NCBI GenBank assembly: GCA_001179505.1
Contig: CDMY01000170.1
Coordinates: 2,446 to 66,445, forward strand
Direction: 5' to 3'
From: Vitrella brassicaformis
Taxonomy: Eukaryota; Sar; Vitrellaceae
Length of the DNA: 64,000 nucleotides
The position numbers and the translations under genes were made by a program. The notes under the pieces were generated by a model. It was not told the DNA's origin. It ran no database searches and worked only from the letters and a program-made list of their open reading frames with translations. Below, piece after piece: positions 23,807 through 35,579 of the stretch (position 1 is its first letter; the number at the start of each line of letters is the position of its first letter).

Positions 23807-25615
23807 CGTGAATATCTGCCCACCCCCAGCACCAGATGACCTCCAGAAGCGTCCACCTTCGCTCGGGCCCCACCTACGCTCGCACCAGTCATCTCGATGA
23901 AGGTTCCAGGTGCCGATTGAGATGTGTGGGGGCCCGCCAAGGTCCTGAGCTGGCCGTCGGTGTGGAAGGCTGTGACGTGGCCACTGTCTTCCAAGCTGTC
24001 TTCCTCCATGACGAAGACGAGACCACAAGCCTTGCCCACCTGCTGCGGCAGCCTATCACAAGACCAGCCGTGTGCATCGCTTCTGAAAGAATACAGACAG
24101 ACACAAAGACGCGCATTAGAGAGAGACGGATGGATTGATGGATGGCCCGCTGCTTGGGTGCCTCATCTGCCTGTCTATCTATCTTGCCTCATTCACTCAC
24201 TCACGTGAAGAGGCGGCGCAGGTGGTAGTTGTGTTGGTAGGTGATGGTGCGGGCGAGGGCGTCCATGTCGTCACGGGAGAGTATCTGTGGGTACGCCGTC
24301 GAGCAGGCCATACACACCGCACTCGTACAGCAGGTCGTCCATCTTGTCACTTGTGGTCGTCGGCGGGGCCACTCGGGTGCCGGCAGGGAGGACGCGAAGG
24401 CGACGGGCACAGTCCACGATCCTGCAACACACGAACACGCACACAATACACAGACAAAAGACAAAGGTGTCCGGATGGTGTGTGTATTGTGTTACTCGGT
24501 GAAGTGGTCCGCTGACTCAGCCGCTACTGGTCCACGATACCTGAGGAGAACGATCAAGGCAGACTCGATCTCCCAGAGTGTGTGGGTCCGCGTGCCCCTC
24601 CTTACGTATCGAATCGGTTGCACAGCGCGGTGGTCGTGTTCTGCAGAGTCGACTGGGTGGTGCTGATAACCCTGGTGGGCTGCCCATTGGCCCCCGCCAC
24701 TCGTACGGAGCTAATCGACTCGGTACCGTCACTGGGCCGCAGGAAGGGAGCGATCACCTGACACACACATACACGCACACATACACGCACACATACACGC
24801 ACTCTCACCCACACATACATGCATTGACCTTCCCCTCCCCTCTGCCACTCTCACTTTGATGCCGCGGAGTGTGCGATAGTAGAGGGCCTTCTTGGCCGCC
24901 CTCTCACGCGACAGCTGAGCTTCCTTGGCGGCGAACTCCTCCACGAACGTCTGCATGGCACCCAGGAGGCCGCTGAGGTGCGGCGGAAGCCACTGGGCCT
25001 GCACGGACGGCCGACGGGTGACGAGCTGGTTGTGTGCCGCCTCGACATCTGGTGTAGGTGTAGGGGGCGATAGCAAGAACTGAATCCAATCACAGGTGCC
25101 ACCTGCTCACACACGCACACACACACATGGAACAAGCACGATGATGCAGACCAATGCATGTGGTCGCGTCCCACCCCAGCCCATCCCTGACCCCACTCAC
25201 CGTTGTAGAGTCCGCTCGCTGCCTCCCGTTTTAGCAGCGCCACACCCGCCGCCCCGTCACGCACCTCGCTGAGAATGGTCTCGAAGGCTCCCGGGTCCAC
25301 ATCCAAGAACACCCGGTTGTCGTCGTCCCTCGCGAAGCGGCCGTCCCACCTGCCCGAGAACAACGAGGCCATGACCGTGCCAGGCGCCAGTGTGAGGTGC
25401 CTTCTGGCGGCAGTGAGCGGCCGGCCGCCCACGTTGAGCTCCAGCAGGTCGTCGCCGGAGGCTGCCGACTCGTCAGACGCACCATGAGATCTCAGCAGCT
25501 CGTCCAGGTCGTAGGAAGCGGCGATTTCTTTCTCATCAGCTGCGAGGGCCTCGAAGGCTGCCTCGATTTGCGTCTGAAAGCGGGCAGCGGCTTGCGGGGC
25601 GGTGAACAGATCCAT
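23807..25615 (-). CDS. BTB (T1/KCTD-type) protein with TLDc-like C-terminus
   Basis: The first exon starts MDLFTAPQAAARF and has a helical lead. It then has a T1-type BTB fold, the oligomerisation domain of potassium-channel and KCTD proteins: LLELNVGGRPLTAARRHL, ASLFSGRWDG, NRVFLDVDPGAFETIL. Later exons include GLLGAMQTFVEEFAAKE, CARRLRVLPAGTRV and, after an intron, HGWSCDRLPQQVGKACGLVF and HVTAFHTDGQL, which resemble a TLDc domain. The 29-31 kb gene has the same order, so the two are paralogues. Introns carry (TG)n before cag on the sense strand. Near 24290 the frame slips by one: VYGLLDGVPTDTL continues as SRDDMDALARTITYQHN only if one base is missing. The 3' end is unresolved; a donor at 23806 is possible. 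Confidence 0.65.
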
Positions 25616-26012
25616 AACTGCACTCACTGCATGTCGGCCCAAGCAACCTGCAGCCACGGAAATGAGAAGAGTCAGTCAATGCATTCACACATTCGTCAGC
25701 CAGGCATCACGCACCTGTTCGACGCGCGGTGTCAGTCAGAAACTGCCAGTCTGCTGCCGCCCTCAGCTAAAGAAGGAGTCGGTCGGCTGAGCCGGGCGGG
25801 TGCTTCGCCCAAATGGATGAGGGCTGCTGCGGGGGGGTGCTTGGCTGCTGCTGAAAGTAGATGCGTGGATTGCTTCTCTCTTTTATGCGAGCTCGCATGT
25901 GCCGAGGTTGAAGAACGGGAACGGGCTTTTGCAGGTCTTGCCGCCCGGGACACCCACTGCTGCCGGCTGCCGTGTGCCTGACAGACTCTGCTTTTCAGGC
26001 GCAGATCTGAAG
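25616..26012. promoter_or_regulatory. Shared upstream region of BTB and PDI genes
   Basis: About 400 bases separate the divergent starts of the BTB gene (-) and the disulfide isomerase gene (+), so both promoters must lie here or nearby. No TATA box or other motif stands out. The open frames through it lack a domain. Confidence 0.4.
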
Positions 26013-28856
26013 ATGCACAGCAGCGCCCTGTGGCTGCTGCCGGTGCTGCTGGGGCTGCTCGGCGCCTCTCTCACACGTGGTCAGTTCAACACAAGCATAA
26101 CACACACAAGAAGCACACATATGGCTGTATTTGTATCTGTGTGCTTGATGTGTGTGATCAGGTGAGGTCCACGTGTTGACGTCAGAGAACTTCACTTCCT
26201 TCGTCGAGGGCAATGACAGAGTGCTGGCGGAGTTCTATGCGCCATGGTGCGTGTGCGTGAGTGCGTCCACACCCATACGTGTCGGAGGCCACACCTGTTG
26301 TGTGTGTGTGTGTGTGTGTGTTGCGGATCTGGTGCAGGTGTGGTCACTGCAAGGCGCTTGAGCCCGAGTACACCAAAGCGGCCGACATGCTCACAGACAA
26401 GGGAGCCGTCACCAAACTCGCCAAGGTCAGCCACCACACGGCGTCCAGCGCATACGCACTATGAACTGCTGGATACTCACATGGCGCAGATCGACGCCAC
26501 CGAGCAGAGGGATTTGGCTGAGACCTATGGCGTGAAGGGGTACCCGACGCTGCGGTACTTCGACAGCCGCGATGCTGACATGCACATCGATTACTCGGGG
26601 CCGCGGGATGCTCAGGGTACGTGCCAATCAGCGGCTGCCTGCATGGACATTCTCATGCAATGTGTGTATGCGTGTGGCCCTTCAGGCATTGTGAGCTGGC
26701 TGACGAAGCGGGAGGTGCCATCGCTTACCGTCCTCGACACCGAAGAGGTACACATGACGCAACCCATGAGCCCTCGAGCACCTGAACAGATACGCTTGGG
26801 GCATTTGTATGTGCAAACACGCACAGGCCGCCTTGGCGTGGGCTAAGAAGCGCGACTACGCCATCGTGGCTTACGGCCTTAGGAAGGGCGGCAAGAAATC
26901 AAAGATGGTGCAGCAGATAGCTGAGGACCTTCTGGACAACGACGAAGACTTTGCCATCGTGTATGGGGCCACCAAGGTGCGTGGGTCGATGAACACGTCA
27001 ACACATGCACCACACAGCTCTCCACGTGTGTGTGTGTGCATGTGTGTGTATGCAGGATGCCCCCCATAGGCTGATGTTCTACCGCAGTCGGTCTAAGTTC
27101 CCCTCTCAACACGACGCAACGGGTGAGTGTGCGTGCGTGTCTGTCGTGCACACGAGCGCAATCACGCGTATGGGTGCATTGCATTTGTGGGCAGAGATCA
27201 CCTACAAGGGCAGCTGGTCTCGCGAGTCGATAGAGGACTGGATCGCCGAACACAAATACCCTTTCATCAGAGACGAAGTCAACACTGGTACGCATAAACA
27301 CGTGTGCCTGTTGTGTGTGGGTGGGCATCCGGCTGTCCGTGTGTGTGCAGAGATGTATCTCCAGCAGAACCAGAGGAGGTCAGCTGTCATCGTCTCACAA
27401 GGTCAGCATTCCACCGACGCACTGACCTGACCGAGTGTATGTGTAGAACCGTGTGTGTGATGTGTGCCCGCGTGTGTGCGGCAGTTGACACCGACCGCGC
27501 GGACTCCTACCACATGCTGGAGCCGATCATCAAGAAATACAGGGGGAAGGTGAGCGATGATCTGCAGATCAGATATGCCCATTCACCGCGTGTGTATGGG
27601 ATGAATACTCACCTGTCGGGGTCGGCTGTGTATGTGTGTGTCTGGTCAGCTCTACTTCACCTACATGGACCCATCCCAGTGAGCGGATCAGATGCACACA
27701 CGCCGATATGTCGTCTGAACACCTTGATGCACACTGATGCCATCAGTGTCCAGGGTCCCCATTTGGGTCTGAAGGGGGCGCCGAAAGAAGAGATACTCAT
27801 CCTGGACAGATCCAAAGTCAAGGTACGCACACTCACAGACGGGGACTCAAGGTGTACCTGTGTGGGTGCGGGTGACTGTCTGTGTGTGTGTGTGTATGTG
27901 TGTGTGTGCACAGGACATTGAGAAAGACGCTGCGGTTAAGTACCGGCTGGAGGGGCCATTTACCGAGAAAAAGATCGAGTACAGACCACACACACACACC
28001 TGCACACATCTACGTGTTCATTCTGGCAGGGGCTTCTTCGGCAAGTGGGAGAAGGGCAAGCTGAAGGCCTTCAAGCGGAGCGCACCCATCCCTGAAAGCG
28101 AATACGACGGAAACGTGCGGGTGCGTGCGTCAACACTGACACACACACGTGCACATGCACTTACACGTGTGTGGGTGGGTATGGTGCAGGTGTTGGTGGG
28201 CGACACGTGGGAGTCGGTCGTCATGGATAAAGACAAAGATGTCTTCGTCGAGTACTACGCCCCATGGTGAGGAGTGTGACAGCCCGGCCAGCCACACATG
28301 GATGACTGTGCTCAGGTGTGGCCACTGCAAGGCGTTGGCGCCCACATGGGAGAAACTCGCCGAACAAATACACAAGAAATACAAGGTCTGGACCTGCACA
28401 CGCACAACACCAGACACATCGGTGCGTATGTGTGTTGAGGAGCCTGTGCCGTGTGTGCAGACGGTTGTGATAGCGAAGCTTGACGCGACGGCCAACGACA
28501 CTGGCGACGACGTCAAGGGCTTCCCCACACTCTACTTCTACCCCGCTGGTATGTGTGCCTGCGTACACACACACACACACACACGTGTCTGCACACGTGT
28601 TTGTTGTGTGTATGTGTGTGTGGCTGTGCGCAGGCAAGAACAAGATGCGACGGAGGATCGCATACAATGGTGCGTGGCGTGCGTCACACAGCTACAAACC
28701 ACACACGCACACCCGCAGACAGACGGACAGACAGAAAGGCACTGTGCGGACATTTCTATGTGTGCAGGTGGGCGTGAATTGGAGGCTTTGTTAGATTTCG
28801 TGGAGGACAACGCCGAGAGCATCGAAGAAGACAGAGAAGAGAAAGACGAGCTCTGA
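26013..28856 (+). CDS. Protein disulfide isomerase, ER lumen
   Basis: PDI forms and reshuffles disulfides in proteins folding in the ER. The start [19 protein letters not shown] is a signal peptide and the protein ends EEKDEL, a retention signal. The layout is a-b-b'-a'. The first thioredoxin domain has [18 protein letters not shown] and [11 protein letters not shown]; the second has [18 protein letters not shown] and [13 protein letters not shown]. Both catalytic sites are CGHC and the cis-prolines are present. About 14 short introns, most with (TG)n, divide it. In both a domains an intron splits the Trp codon before CGHC (26247-26337 and the equivalent near 28267-28315), in the same phase. 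Total length, near 500 residues, is usual. Exons in the b' domain (27.6-27.8 kb) are less certain. Confidence 0.93.
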
Positions 28857-29436
28857 CGACCGACGCGACGCGCCACCCAACCACACACCCACTGTCGATA
28901 CCCACACACATCACATCCACCTTTTCACCCTGGTTAAGGTCGGTTGACGGACGAAAGGTAGGTCTGTTCATAGAGGTGACTGACTGCGTGTGCGTGTGCG
29001 TGTGCGTGTGCGTGTGTAATTCGTTGGGTGGAGTTGGATAACCTGTCTCCCTCTCTCACCTGACCTGATGTAATTAGCTGTCTGTCTTTGTGTCTGTGCG
29101 TGTGTGTGTGAGTGCCAGTAGAGGGGCGGGCTCGTGTGTGTGGGGACTCTCGTGTGCGTGCTGTTGGTTATTTATCTGCGTGTGCTGCGAGTGCATGTGT
29201 GTATGTATGTGCAGAGCGACACTGCTGCTGCCGCATAGTCGTCATGTCATCCATGCGTTCGTTATACGCTAAATGATGTCCGTGGGTGGGTGGGTGTTGT
29301 CACGGTTCGGTTGCTGGCAAACGAAAATGTCAACCATCTCACCACACCACACCACAGAGATCGCCACACCTCAGCTACTCATGAGCACCAGAAAAGACGA
29401 AAGAAACCCATAGGGCTCCCCCCTGCCCCACTCAAC
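28857..29436. other. Convergent intergenic region with (TG)n/(GTGTGC)n
   Basis: The 3' ends of the PDI gene (+) and second BTB gene (-) face each other here. The sequence is mostly TG-rich low complexity (28.99-29.02 and 29.09-29.21 kb). No gene is supported. Confidence 0.5.
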
Positions 29437-31548
29437 TCATGCAAGGCTATAGACTTCCATTTCATCGAGCTCAAAGTGGAAACCCAATACAGACACGGGA
29501 CGAAACAAACCCAGCAGACACTCGACAGTATGTCCTTGCCAACTGGCCGGGCTGGCCCGACACTCGACAGTTGGTCGCTGCCAACTGGCCCAGTGGTCAG
29601 GCTCACTGCCTTCAACTGCGAAGCCCTGGCACTTGTTGAGCAGTGTGTCCATGGCTGCCTTGGGGACGCCACCCTGGGGGATGCCGATGTCCATCCCCGG
29701 CGGAGCCAGCAGGCAGGACAGATTTGTCGGCGCATTGGTCATGTCCAAGGTCTCTGTCTTCTCCTCAATCCCAGCCAGATGAATCGTCTTGAAGCGGGCA
29801 TAAGGACCGACGTAGGGGCAGTTCGCCGTGCCCTCGAGCTTGTAGCTGAAGACAAGCGTAGGTGGCATGGTTTTCTGCGGTCCTGACACGTCGATCCTGC
29901 CATCAACGACCACAGCAAACAGCTCGCCACTGAAGGGCACAACACACTTCAGTACTCTGCCTGTGTTGTGCGTGCCCATTCCGCCGTCTGTCTGTCTGTC
30001 TGTTTGTCTGTCTACCTGTCTTTGACCCGCATGATTATGATCAACGGTTTTTGGCCCCTGACGGCATCGACAAAGTCCAGCCAACGCCACCCATCAACCG
30101 ACGCCCTGCAAACAAACGGTCAGTGCAATACAGTCGTCCAAACTCCTGCTCTCTTGGCTGGCAACTTCAGTCACTTGTAGATGCGCTCGATCGGCTCGCC
30201 CACATGAGACGGCAACACGGGCAGGGCGAAAGGCGCCCCGGGATGTCCCCATTTCTGTTTCTGTCTCCATTCCTTGATGTTGTGCAGGTGCTGGCTCTTG
30301 AGCAGGCCGTCAGTCGGGCCGAGGTACCGATCGGCGCCGATGCCGAAGACGTCGAGCGCCCGACGGAATTGAGAAGCACTGACATCGCCCATTGCCTCCC
30401 GCACGTCAGCTGATGTGATGGTCCGGCGCTCCTGGTGGGCTCGCACAGCGACGTCGACGACACGGCGGACGCAGTCGAGGCCAAAGTCAATGGAGCCGTT
30501 GTAACTGAACCACAGCAACAGCAGACCACCATATGAGTGCCGGCGGATGGCGTCCACCAGTGCCGTTGTGCTCTCGCCGAGTGAATCGTCCGTAGAATGT
30601 GCTGTCCTCTCCGCCTAACGACTTGGCCGCCGCGTGGGTGACCGTCACAGTGCAGCCAGTCGACTCATCGATGGAAACCAGCTGAACAGACATCCGTCCG
30701 AGACGATAGAGATGGAAGCCTTTCCATCGCTCTCTTTGTATGTGCACCTGATCGTCATCTGTGTTGCCTCTCTTGAGGAATGGTTTGACAGCGTCCAGGC
30801 GGGCCAGCTCATGTGCCTTGGCCTCCTCAATGTGCCGAACGGTGACGGCCAAATCTGACACCAGACGCGAAGCCACACTGCCGTCAGCTGCTGCAGTGGC
30901 GGTGCTGCTGGTGCTGATATCTTGGTCGGCCGATGGGTCGTAGAGGAGAGTGTGCACCCAATACCTGACCACACACACACACGCGTGCGCCGAATCGAGC
31001 ACAATCCGACCGCAGGGGGGCTCGTGTGATGGATCACTCCCTCACTTGTATGGGAGATCTGTCTGTTTCGCCGCCGGCAAATCGATGACGTCGACGTCGC
31101 CCAGCTCGTAGTGACGCAGCTGCTCAACCAACCTGACACAAACAACACAACGTAACACAAACAACACTGCAAACGTGACCACACTCCCTACGTCTGTCCT
31201 TCGTGTGAAGAGCTGACCATCTGAAGGCCGGTGGGTACGCTGGAAGGAAAATGCGATCGGTCGAGTCGCGGACGACCGCACCGTCGAAGCAGCCGCCAAA
31301 CAGCGAGGCCAGGACAGATCCCTTCTTGACACACAGAGTGGACCGCCTTACGCCGCGAAAGACCTCGCCGCTGACATTGAGGTATAGCTTGTCCGTGGCC
31401 ATCTGGTCGGCCGACAACTCTGTGAAGTCCGCCATGCCGCCCACTCTGTGATGCGCTGGCGGACCTCGGCCTCGGCTCTGCAGATCTCCTCATTGATCAA
31501 TGCCTTCTGCTGCCGCCCTGCAGCGGCGTGGCGCCTCAGATCCGCCAT
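29437..31548 (-). CDS. Second BTB (T1/KCTD-type) protein with TLDc-like C-terminus
   Basis: A T1-type BTB domain is clear: KLYLNVSGEVFRGVRRSTL, LASLFGGCFDGAVV, DRIFLPAYPPAF. Downstream exons include HIEEAKAHELARLDAVKPFL, VVDVAVRAHQERRTITSADV and RYLGPTDGLLKSQHLHNIKEW. The C-terminal part begins VDGWRWLDFVDAVRGQKPLI and ELFAVVVDGRIDV, and ends GFHFELDEMEVYSLA, like a TLDc domain. It parallels the 23.8-25.6 kb gene. The start is uncertain. ATG at 31548 gives a helical lead (RQQKALINEEICRAEAEV) in a different frame from the BTB domain; ATG at 31433-31435 is in frame but drops that lead. A one- or two-base error near 31440 would join them. A 42-base in-frame duplication lies near the C-terminus. 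Confidence 0.65.
29517..29600 (-). repeat. Two 42-base tandem copies inside the BTB/TLDc-like gene
   Basis: The unit starting gacactcgacag recurs 42 bases on, with several mismatches. Because 42 is a multiple of three it adds 14 residues in frame, giving two versions of ASWQxxTVEC. Confidence 0.7.
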
Positions 31549-31760
31549 CTGAGCTAGTCTCTACATCCTTTTGATTCCCTCCTTCGCCTTCGTTGCGAGC
31601 TTCAGCTCGCAGAGGCATATATGAGATTCATTCGCGTCTCCTATGAACGCATGAAAATGCATCCATGGAAACGATTAGAAGCGAATTGTGATGCCGAAAG
31701 ATGCATGAAGAGCTCCGTTAGGCCCCGAGGAATCGGTCTCACCCATAGCTTTGCACAACG

Positions 31761-33743
31761 ATGGATGGCAACGCCACTCAGGTGAGAGAACGAGCAGCCT
31801 GCAGGCCAAGCAAATCGCGTGAATCACGGCGTGAATCATCGTGTGTGCTGTCTGTCTGCGTGTGATTGTGTTGTCCTTCGCTTTGGTGCAGATGAGTGAA
31901 ATGGCAACGAGGGATCAGCTGCTCAAACAGATTCAGACCTATCAGACCAATCAGACGAGGGTATCTGACCGACACACTCACTCAGTCACTCATTCAGTGC
32001 ATCCACCGCTCATCGGTTGACTGCTCGTGTTGTTTGTGTGTGGTGTGGTGTGCAGGTCAACAATGGCATCGGCCGACTCACTCAGATGGACGCCGCTGCG
32101 ATCACACCACTGGTGCGGCAGGCTGGCAACCAGCACACTGACAACCGCTCACAACAACACAAAGGCCTCCCTCTGTGTCATGGTGCTCTCGTCGTGTTGA
32201 TTCATTCGTCAGATGGTGGCCAAGGTGAGTCGTCAATTTGCTGCTGTGTCCGAGCTGCTGGCCGAGTTGGCAGAGACCATCAACTCGACCATCGCACTCA
32301 CAAGACATAGCCGCACACAGGTCAGAGAGGGAGTGACCACAGGCAGGCACAAACACAAGGCCCTCACTGATGTGGTATGCTCCTCTTATGTGCTGTGTGT
32401 GTGCATGTCCTTCTGTCTGTGTGTCATCAGGCCCAGCGGTTGTACATCTCTGACATTCCCGCCAACCCCATGAGCATCATCCTGTCACTGTCTGCCCTCA
32501 CCACCATCGCCCACCTCAAGGCGACAGCCCGACCCATCAGAAATGCCCTGCGGCCCATCGTCCGCAATATTCGGCTGCCGGAGGCCATCGAGGTGGCGGG
32601 GGTGGGCGGTGTGGTGCAGTTCGACGATCAGCTGAGCCACGGCGATGTGATGAAGGCCATGTGGGTGGTGGAGGAGGGGGGCGAGGGCGGCTGGGGGGAG
32701 GTGGCCGACACACTCAGATTCGGTGAGCATTTGGGCTATTGCCAGCTGCCGGTTACTGTGGGTGCCGGAGATCTGCAGACACACCCCACCAAGGCGGTAA
32801 GCACCACACACAGAAGAGGCAATGGGTGAGCTGCTGGAAGTCTCTGTGTGTGTTGGGTGTGAGACTACTCATCGCTGCCCCGTTTCTGTGCGCTGTGGAT
32901 GGTCGTCGGCCGCCGTGTGGCCCTCCGTCGCCCAAATGGCCAGCAAGACGGCACACTGCAGCTGTTCCGCCATAACCATGAGATTCGCGCCATCCGCAAC
33001 GAGCCCAACTTCGCCATCGTCATCAACCCGCCCCTCCCCCTCCCCAACCGCCGCGTCCATTCCTTCTCGCGCCACCCCTTCCAGCAGCACGCCAAGCCCC
33101 ACGACCCGCCCGTCAGCAGCCGCATTCTGTGGGATGGTGGTGTGGGCTGGACGCCTGGTGGTGTGAACGACGGGGGCGTTTTCTCATCGGCGAGTTGCCT
33201 GCTGAAGAAGCTGATGCTGACTCACCGGATGCTGGCTGTGAGCGACATCTCCTATTCGCCACCAGTGGCGGTAGACCGGTAAGTGGATGAAGAGGGCAGG
33301 TCGCTCGTTGTCCCTTTCATACATGTATCTGTGTGTCAGGAGTGTTCGTGGTCATCTGAATCGTATGCTGACCCGACCGCCTCACACGCCCCTTGACGAC
33401 TGCTCACACATGATGGCATCCGAGGCGGTCAGTGGGGGGTGTGGGCAGTCGCATGTGCTGACGTCATCGGACGACTCGTTCGTCGCCTGGATTGCCTTCC
33501 GCACCCTTCAAGGCGACAACCAGAACGGTATGCTTACACGTAAGAGAACAGCAACTCGACAACACCTGTTGTGCCGTCCGTTGTCTGCGTGCAGTAGAGG
33601 TCAGCATCCGTACCACCGAGGCGCCAGCAGCAGGTGTGGCCAATGATGCGCCCTTTGCCCAGCAATTCCCACGGACGGCCGCCAAGGCCCGCCGCGTCCT
33701 CGGGCCGATCGCCGCCATCGTCCTCGACGGCCAGGCACCGTAG
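31761..33743 (+). CDS. Unknown protein, paralogue of the gene at 62.8-64.0 kb
   Basis: I do not recognise the family. The start MDGNATQ is followed by short helical exons (EMATRDQLLKQIQTYQTNQ; SELLAELAETINSTIAL), then a large exon with YISDIPANPMSIILSLSALT, GVVQFDDQLSHGDVMKAMWV and GWGEVADTLRFG. Later exons read RRVALRRPNGQQDGTLQLF, PPHTPLDDCSHMMASEAV, CGQSHVLTSSDDSFVAWIAF and, at the end, RRVLGPIAAIVLDGQAP. The part from QFDDQLSHGD onward is closely matched on the other strand at 62.8-64.0 kb. At about 32893 the expected acceptor is tgtgcgctg where the paralogue has tgtgcgcag, so this copy may be mis-spliced or broken. The C-terminal half has a mixed beta look, but I assign no function. Confidence 0.6.
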
Positions 33744-34055
33744 ACAGAAGGTGAGGGCCACACACGACAGTCGGCTGACGTCTGTCTGTGGTCTACCTGT
33801 GTGTTGTTTGCGTTGGTCTGAGTTCTGCAGGCGAACTGAATCGCCCCATCAGATCGATATAGAGGTTTGGTTGGTTGGCTGGCTGTCGGTTCAGTCGTGC
33901 GCATCTCTGTTGGCTGTGTCGGATGGAAGAGGGCCAATGAGAATGGGATGATTCGTGAGTGCGTCCGTGTCTTGACAGCATGCATGAGCGTGCACGTGAT
34001 TCAAGACAGAGGCACTTGATTAATTCGGACACGAAATAATCGATCCCCTACAGAA
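33744..34055. other. Convergent intergenic region
   Basis: About 310 bases lie between the 3' ends of the 31.8 kb gene (+) and the ankyrin-type gene (-). No structure beyond short TG-rich runs is visible. Confidence 0.4.
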
Positions 34056-35501
34056 TCATCTCCTGGCTGACGCGAATACAAAACGCAGCGCACTAGACAC
34101 CCTGTCCACCATCCCATTCATAACAACCCCCGATTTTCTAACGACAGTGACAAGCCGAAAGGCCTCATCTCTCCACACAATCGAGACATGAAACCGATCC
34201 GCCTCTTCTCTTATAGCCTGTCGCACCTGCTGCTGCAGATCGGCGTAGCTGACTTGAGAAATACCATAGCCCCGGCGAGAAAGATAGCCGTTGAGCAGAC
34301 GACTGACGCGGTTTCTGAGCGGCTGCTCGCCAATGGGGAGGGAGACGTCGGCGAGGAACAGCGCGACTTGCTGCGTGACCTCATTCGGAAGGTCCCTGCC
34401 GACCAGTGCATAGCAGTGCGCAGGAAGAGAGATGTCTAGCAAGGCGGCAAATGTCTTGACGGCAATGCTGAGTTGCACAGGCAGGTCGTCACGCAGATAC
34501 TCAGCGTATGCGCCGAGCAGCCGCCGGTTAGTTTCTCCCCGCTGGCAATTGTCGGGTCTCACTGCCGCCGCCGAGAGCGATGCCCCGCTGCGGAAGAGCA
34601 GCCGAAGCACAGCCGGGGAGCACCCATTGCAAGCGGCAAGATATACAGGGGCTCTCGCACAGGGAAGCCGCCGGTTGACAATGCGCTGTCCGGCCTTGTG
34701 GATGAGAAACGCGACAAGCTCCAGCTGGTCGGAGGGATCGTCGAGCGGCCAAATGCAGAACCAGGTCAGGGCAGATTCAAGTGGCTGCACGACATGACCC
34801 TCCCGGCTCCGGAAAAAAGTCTCCGTGATAAGCCCCACTCCGCCGATCTTCACCAGTTTCTTCACCATCGCCAGCTTCTCAGCAGACGACACTCGTCCGT
34901 GACGGGCATGACACGCCACGGTCTCCAGCAGAGACTGTCCTGTGAGCTCCACCCTAAGATGCCCCTTGGCGACCTGTCCCAGCAGCAGGTTTGCCACGTC
35001 ATAACGGCCAAGCTCAATCACCGCGTGGATAGGATTTGCTACTCCGACCCGCTGATAGTCCAGATGGGCGCCCCTCTCGAGAAGCATGCTGATGATGGCC
35101 ACCGTGTCATCCGTCCAATGCCGCCAGATGGCCAAGAGAACGAGGGTGTAGGATGACGCGACCGCTCCCTGGCCGAGCAGCTCCGCGGCTCGCTCCTTGG
35201 TCAAAGTGCCGTCAGCAAGACCGCCGGCGAGCTCACGAGTGGCGGCATTGGCGTGAGGAGGGAGGCAGAGGGAGGGGCTGACGTATGGGAAAGTGGCGGG
35301 ACGTTGGATGGCACCGTCAGGGGTAGAGGGACGAGAGCGAGAGCACAGGCCTGGTGGATAACATGACACGCACCGACACGCGGAGACAGCAAACATCATT
35401 GTATTGCCGGATCCCGGTGCCAACATTAGGCTGTGCGGTTCACCTCCCATGGTGACGTGATCTCTCCGCCTCAGCACAAAAGAAAACAGCGCCTGTGTCA
35501 C
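34056..35501 (-). CDS. Ankyrin-repeat-type protein
   Basis: A single long open frame of up to 481 residues. The middle looks like ankyrin repeats, which mediate protein contacts: AIISMLLERGAHLDYQRVG followed by NPIHAVIELGRYDVANLLLG, then LELVAFLIHKAGQRIVNRRL, and VYLAACNGCSPAVLRLLFRSG with ASLSAA. The C-terminal 150 residues are not repeats (VQLSIAVKTFAALLDISLPA; RDLPNEVTQQVALFLADVSL) and end with a basic segment. The true start is unclear: upstream ATGs exist at 35501 and 35453, and the region before KERAAELLGQG is low complexity. I see no intron. No membrane segment or signal peptide is evident. Confidence 0.6.
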   Translation of the reverse strand: MTQALFSFVLRRRDHVTMGGEPHSLMLAPGSGNTMMFAVSACRCVSCYPPGLCSRSRPSTPDGAIQRPATFPYVSPSLCLPPHANAATRELAGGLADGTLTKERAAELLGQGAVASSYTLVLLAIWRHWTDDTVAIISMLLERGAHLDYQRVGVANPIHAVIELGRYDVANLLLGQVAKGHLRVELTGQSLLETVACHARHGRVSSAEKLAMVKKLVKIGGVGLITETFFRSREGHVVQPLESALTWFCIWPLDDPSDQLELVAFLIHKAGQRIVNRRLPCARAPVYLAACNGCSPAVLRLLFRSGASLSAAAVRPDNCQRGETNRRLLGAYAEYLRDDLPVQLSIAVKTFAALLDISLPAHCYALVGRDLPNEVTQQVALFLADVSLPIGEQPLRNRVSRLLNGYLSRRGYGISQVSYADLQQQVRQAIREEADRFHVSIVWRDEAFRLVTVVRKSGVVMNGMVDRVSSALRFVFASARR

Positions 35502-35579
35502 ACGGAAGGCAGCAGATGAGTGTCCACCACTCTTAATATGCGGCTGTGTGTGTGCTGGCAGTCACACACGTGGCCATGC

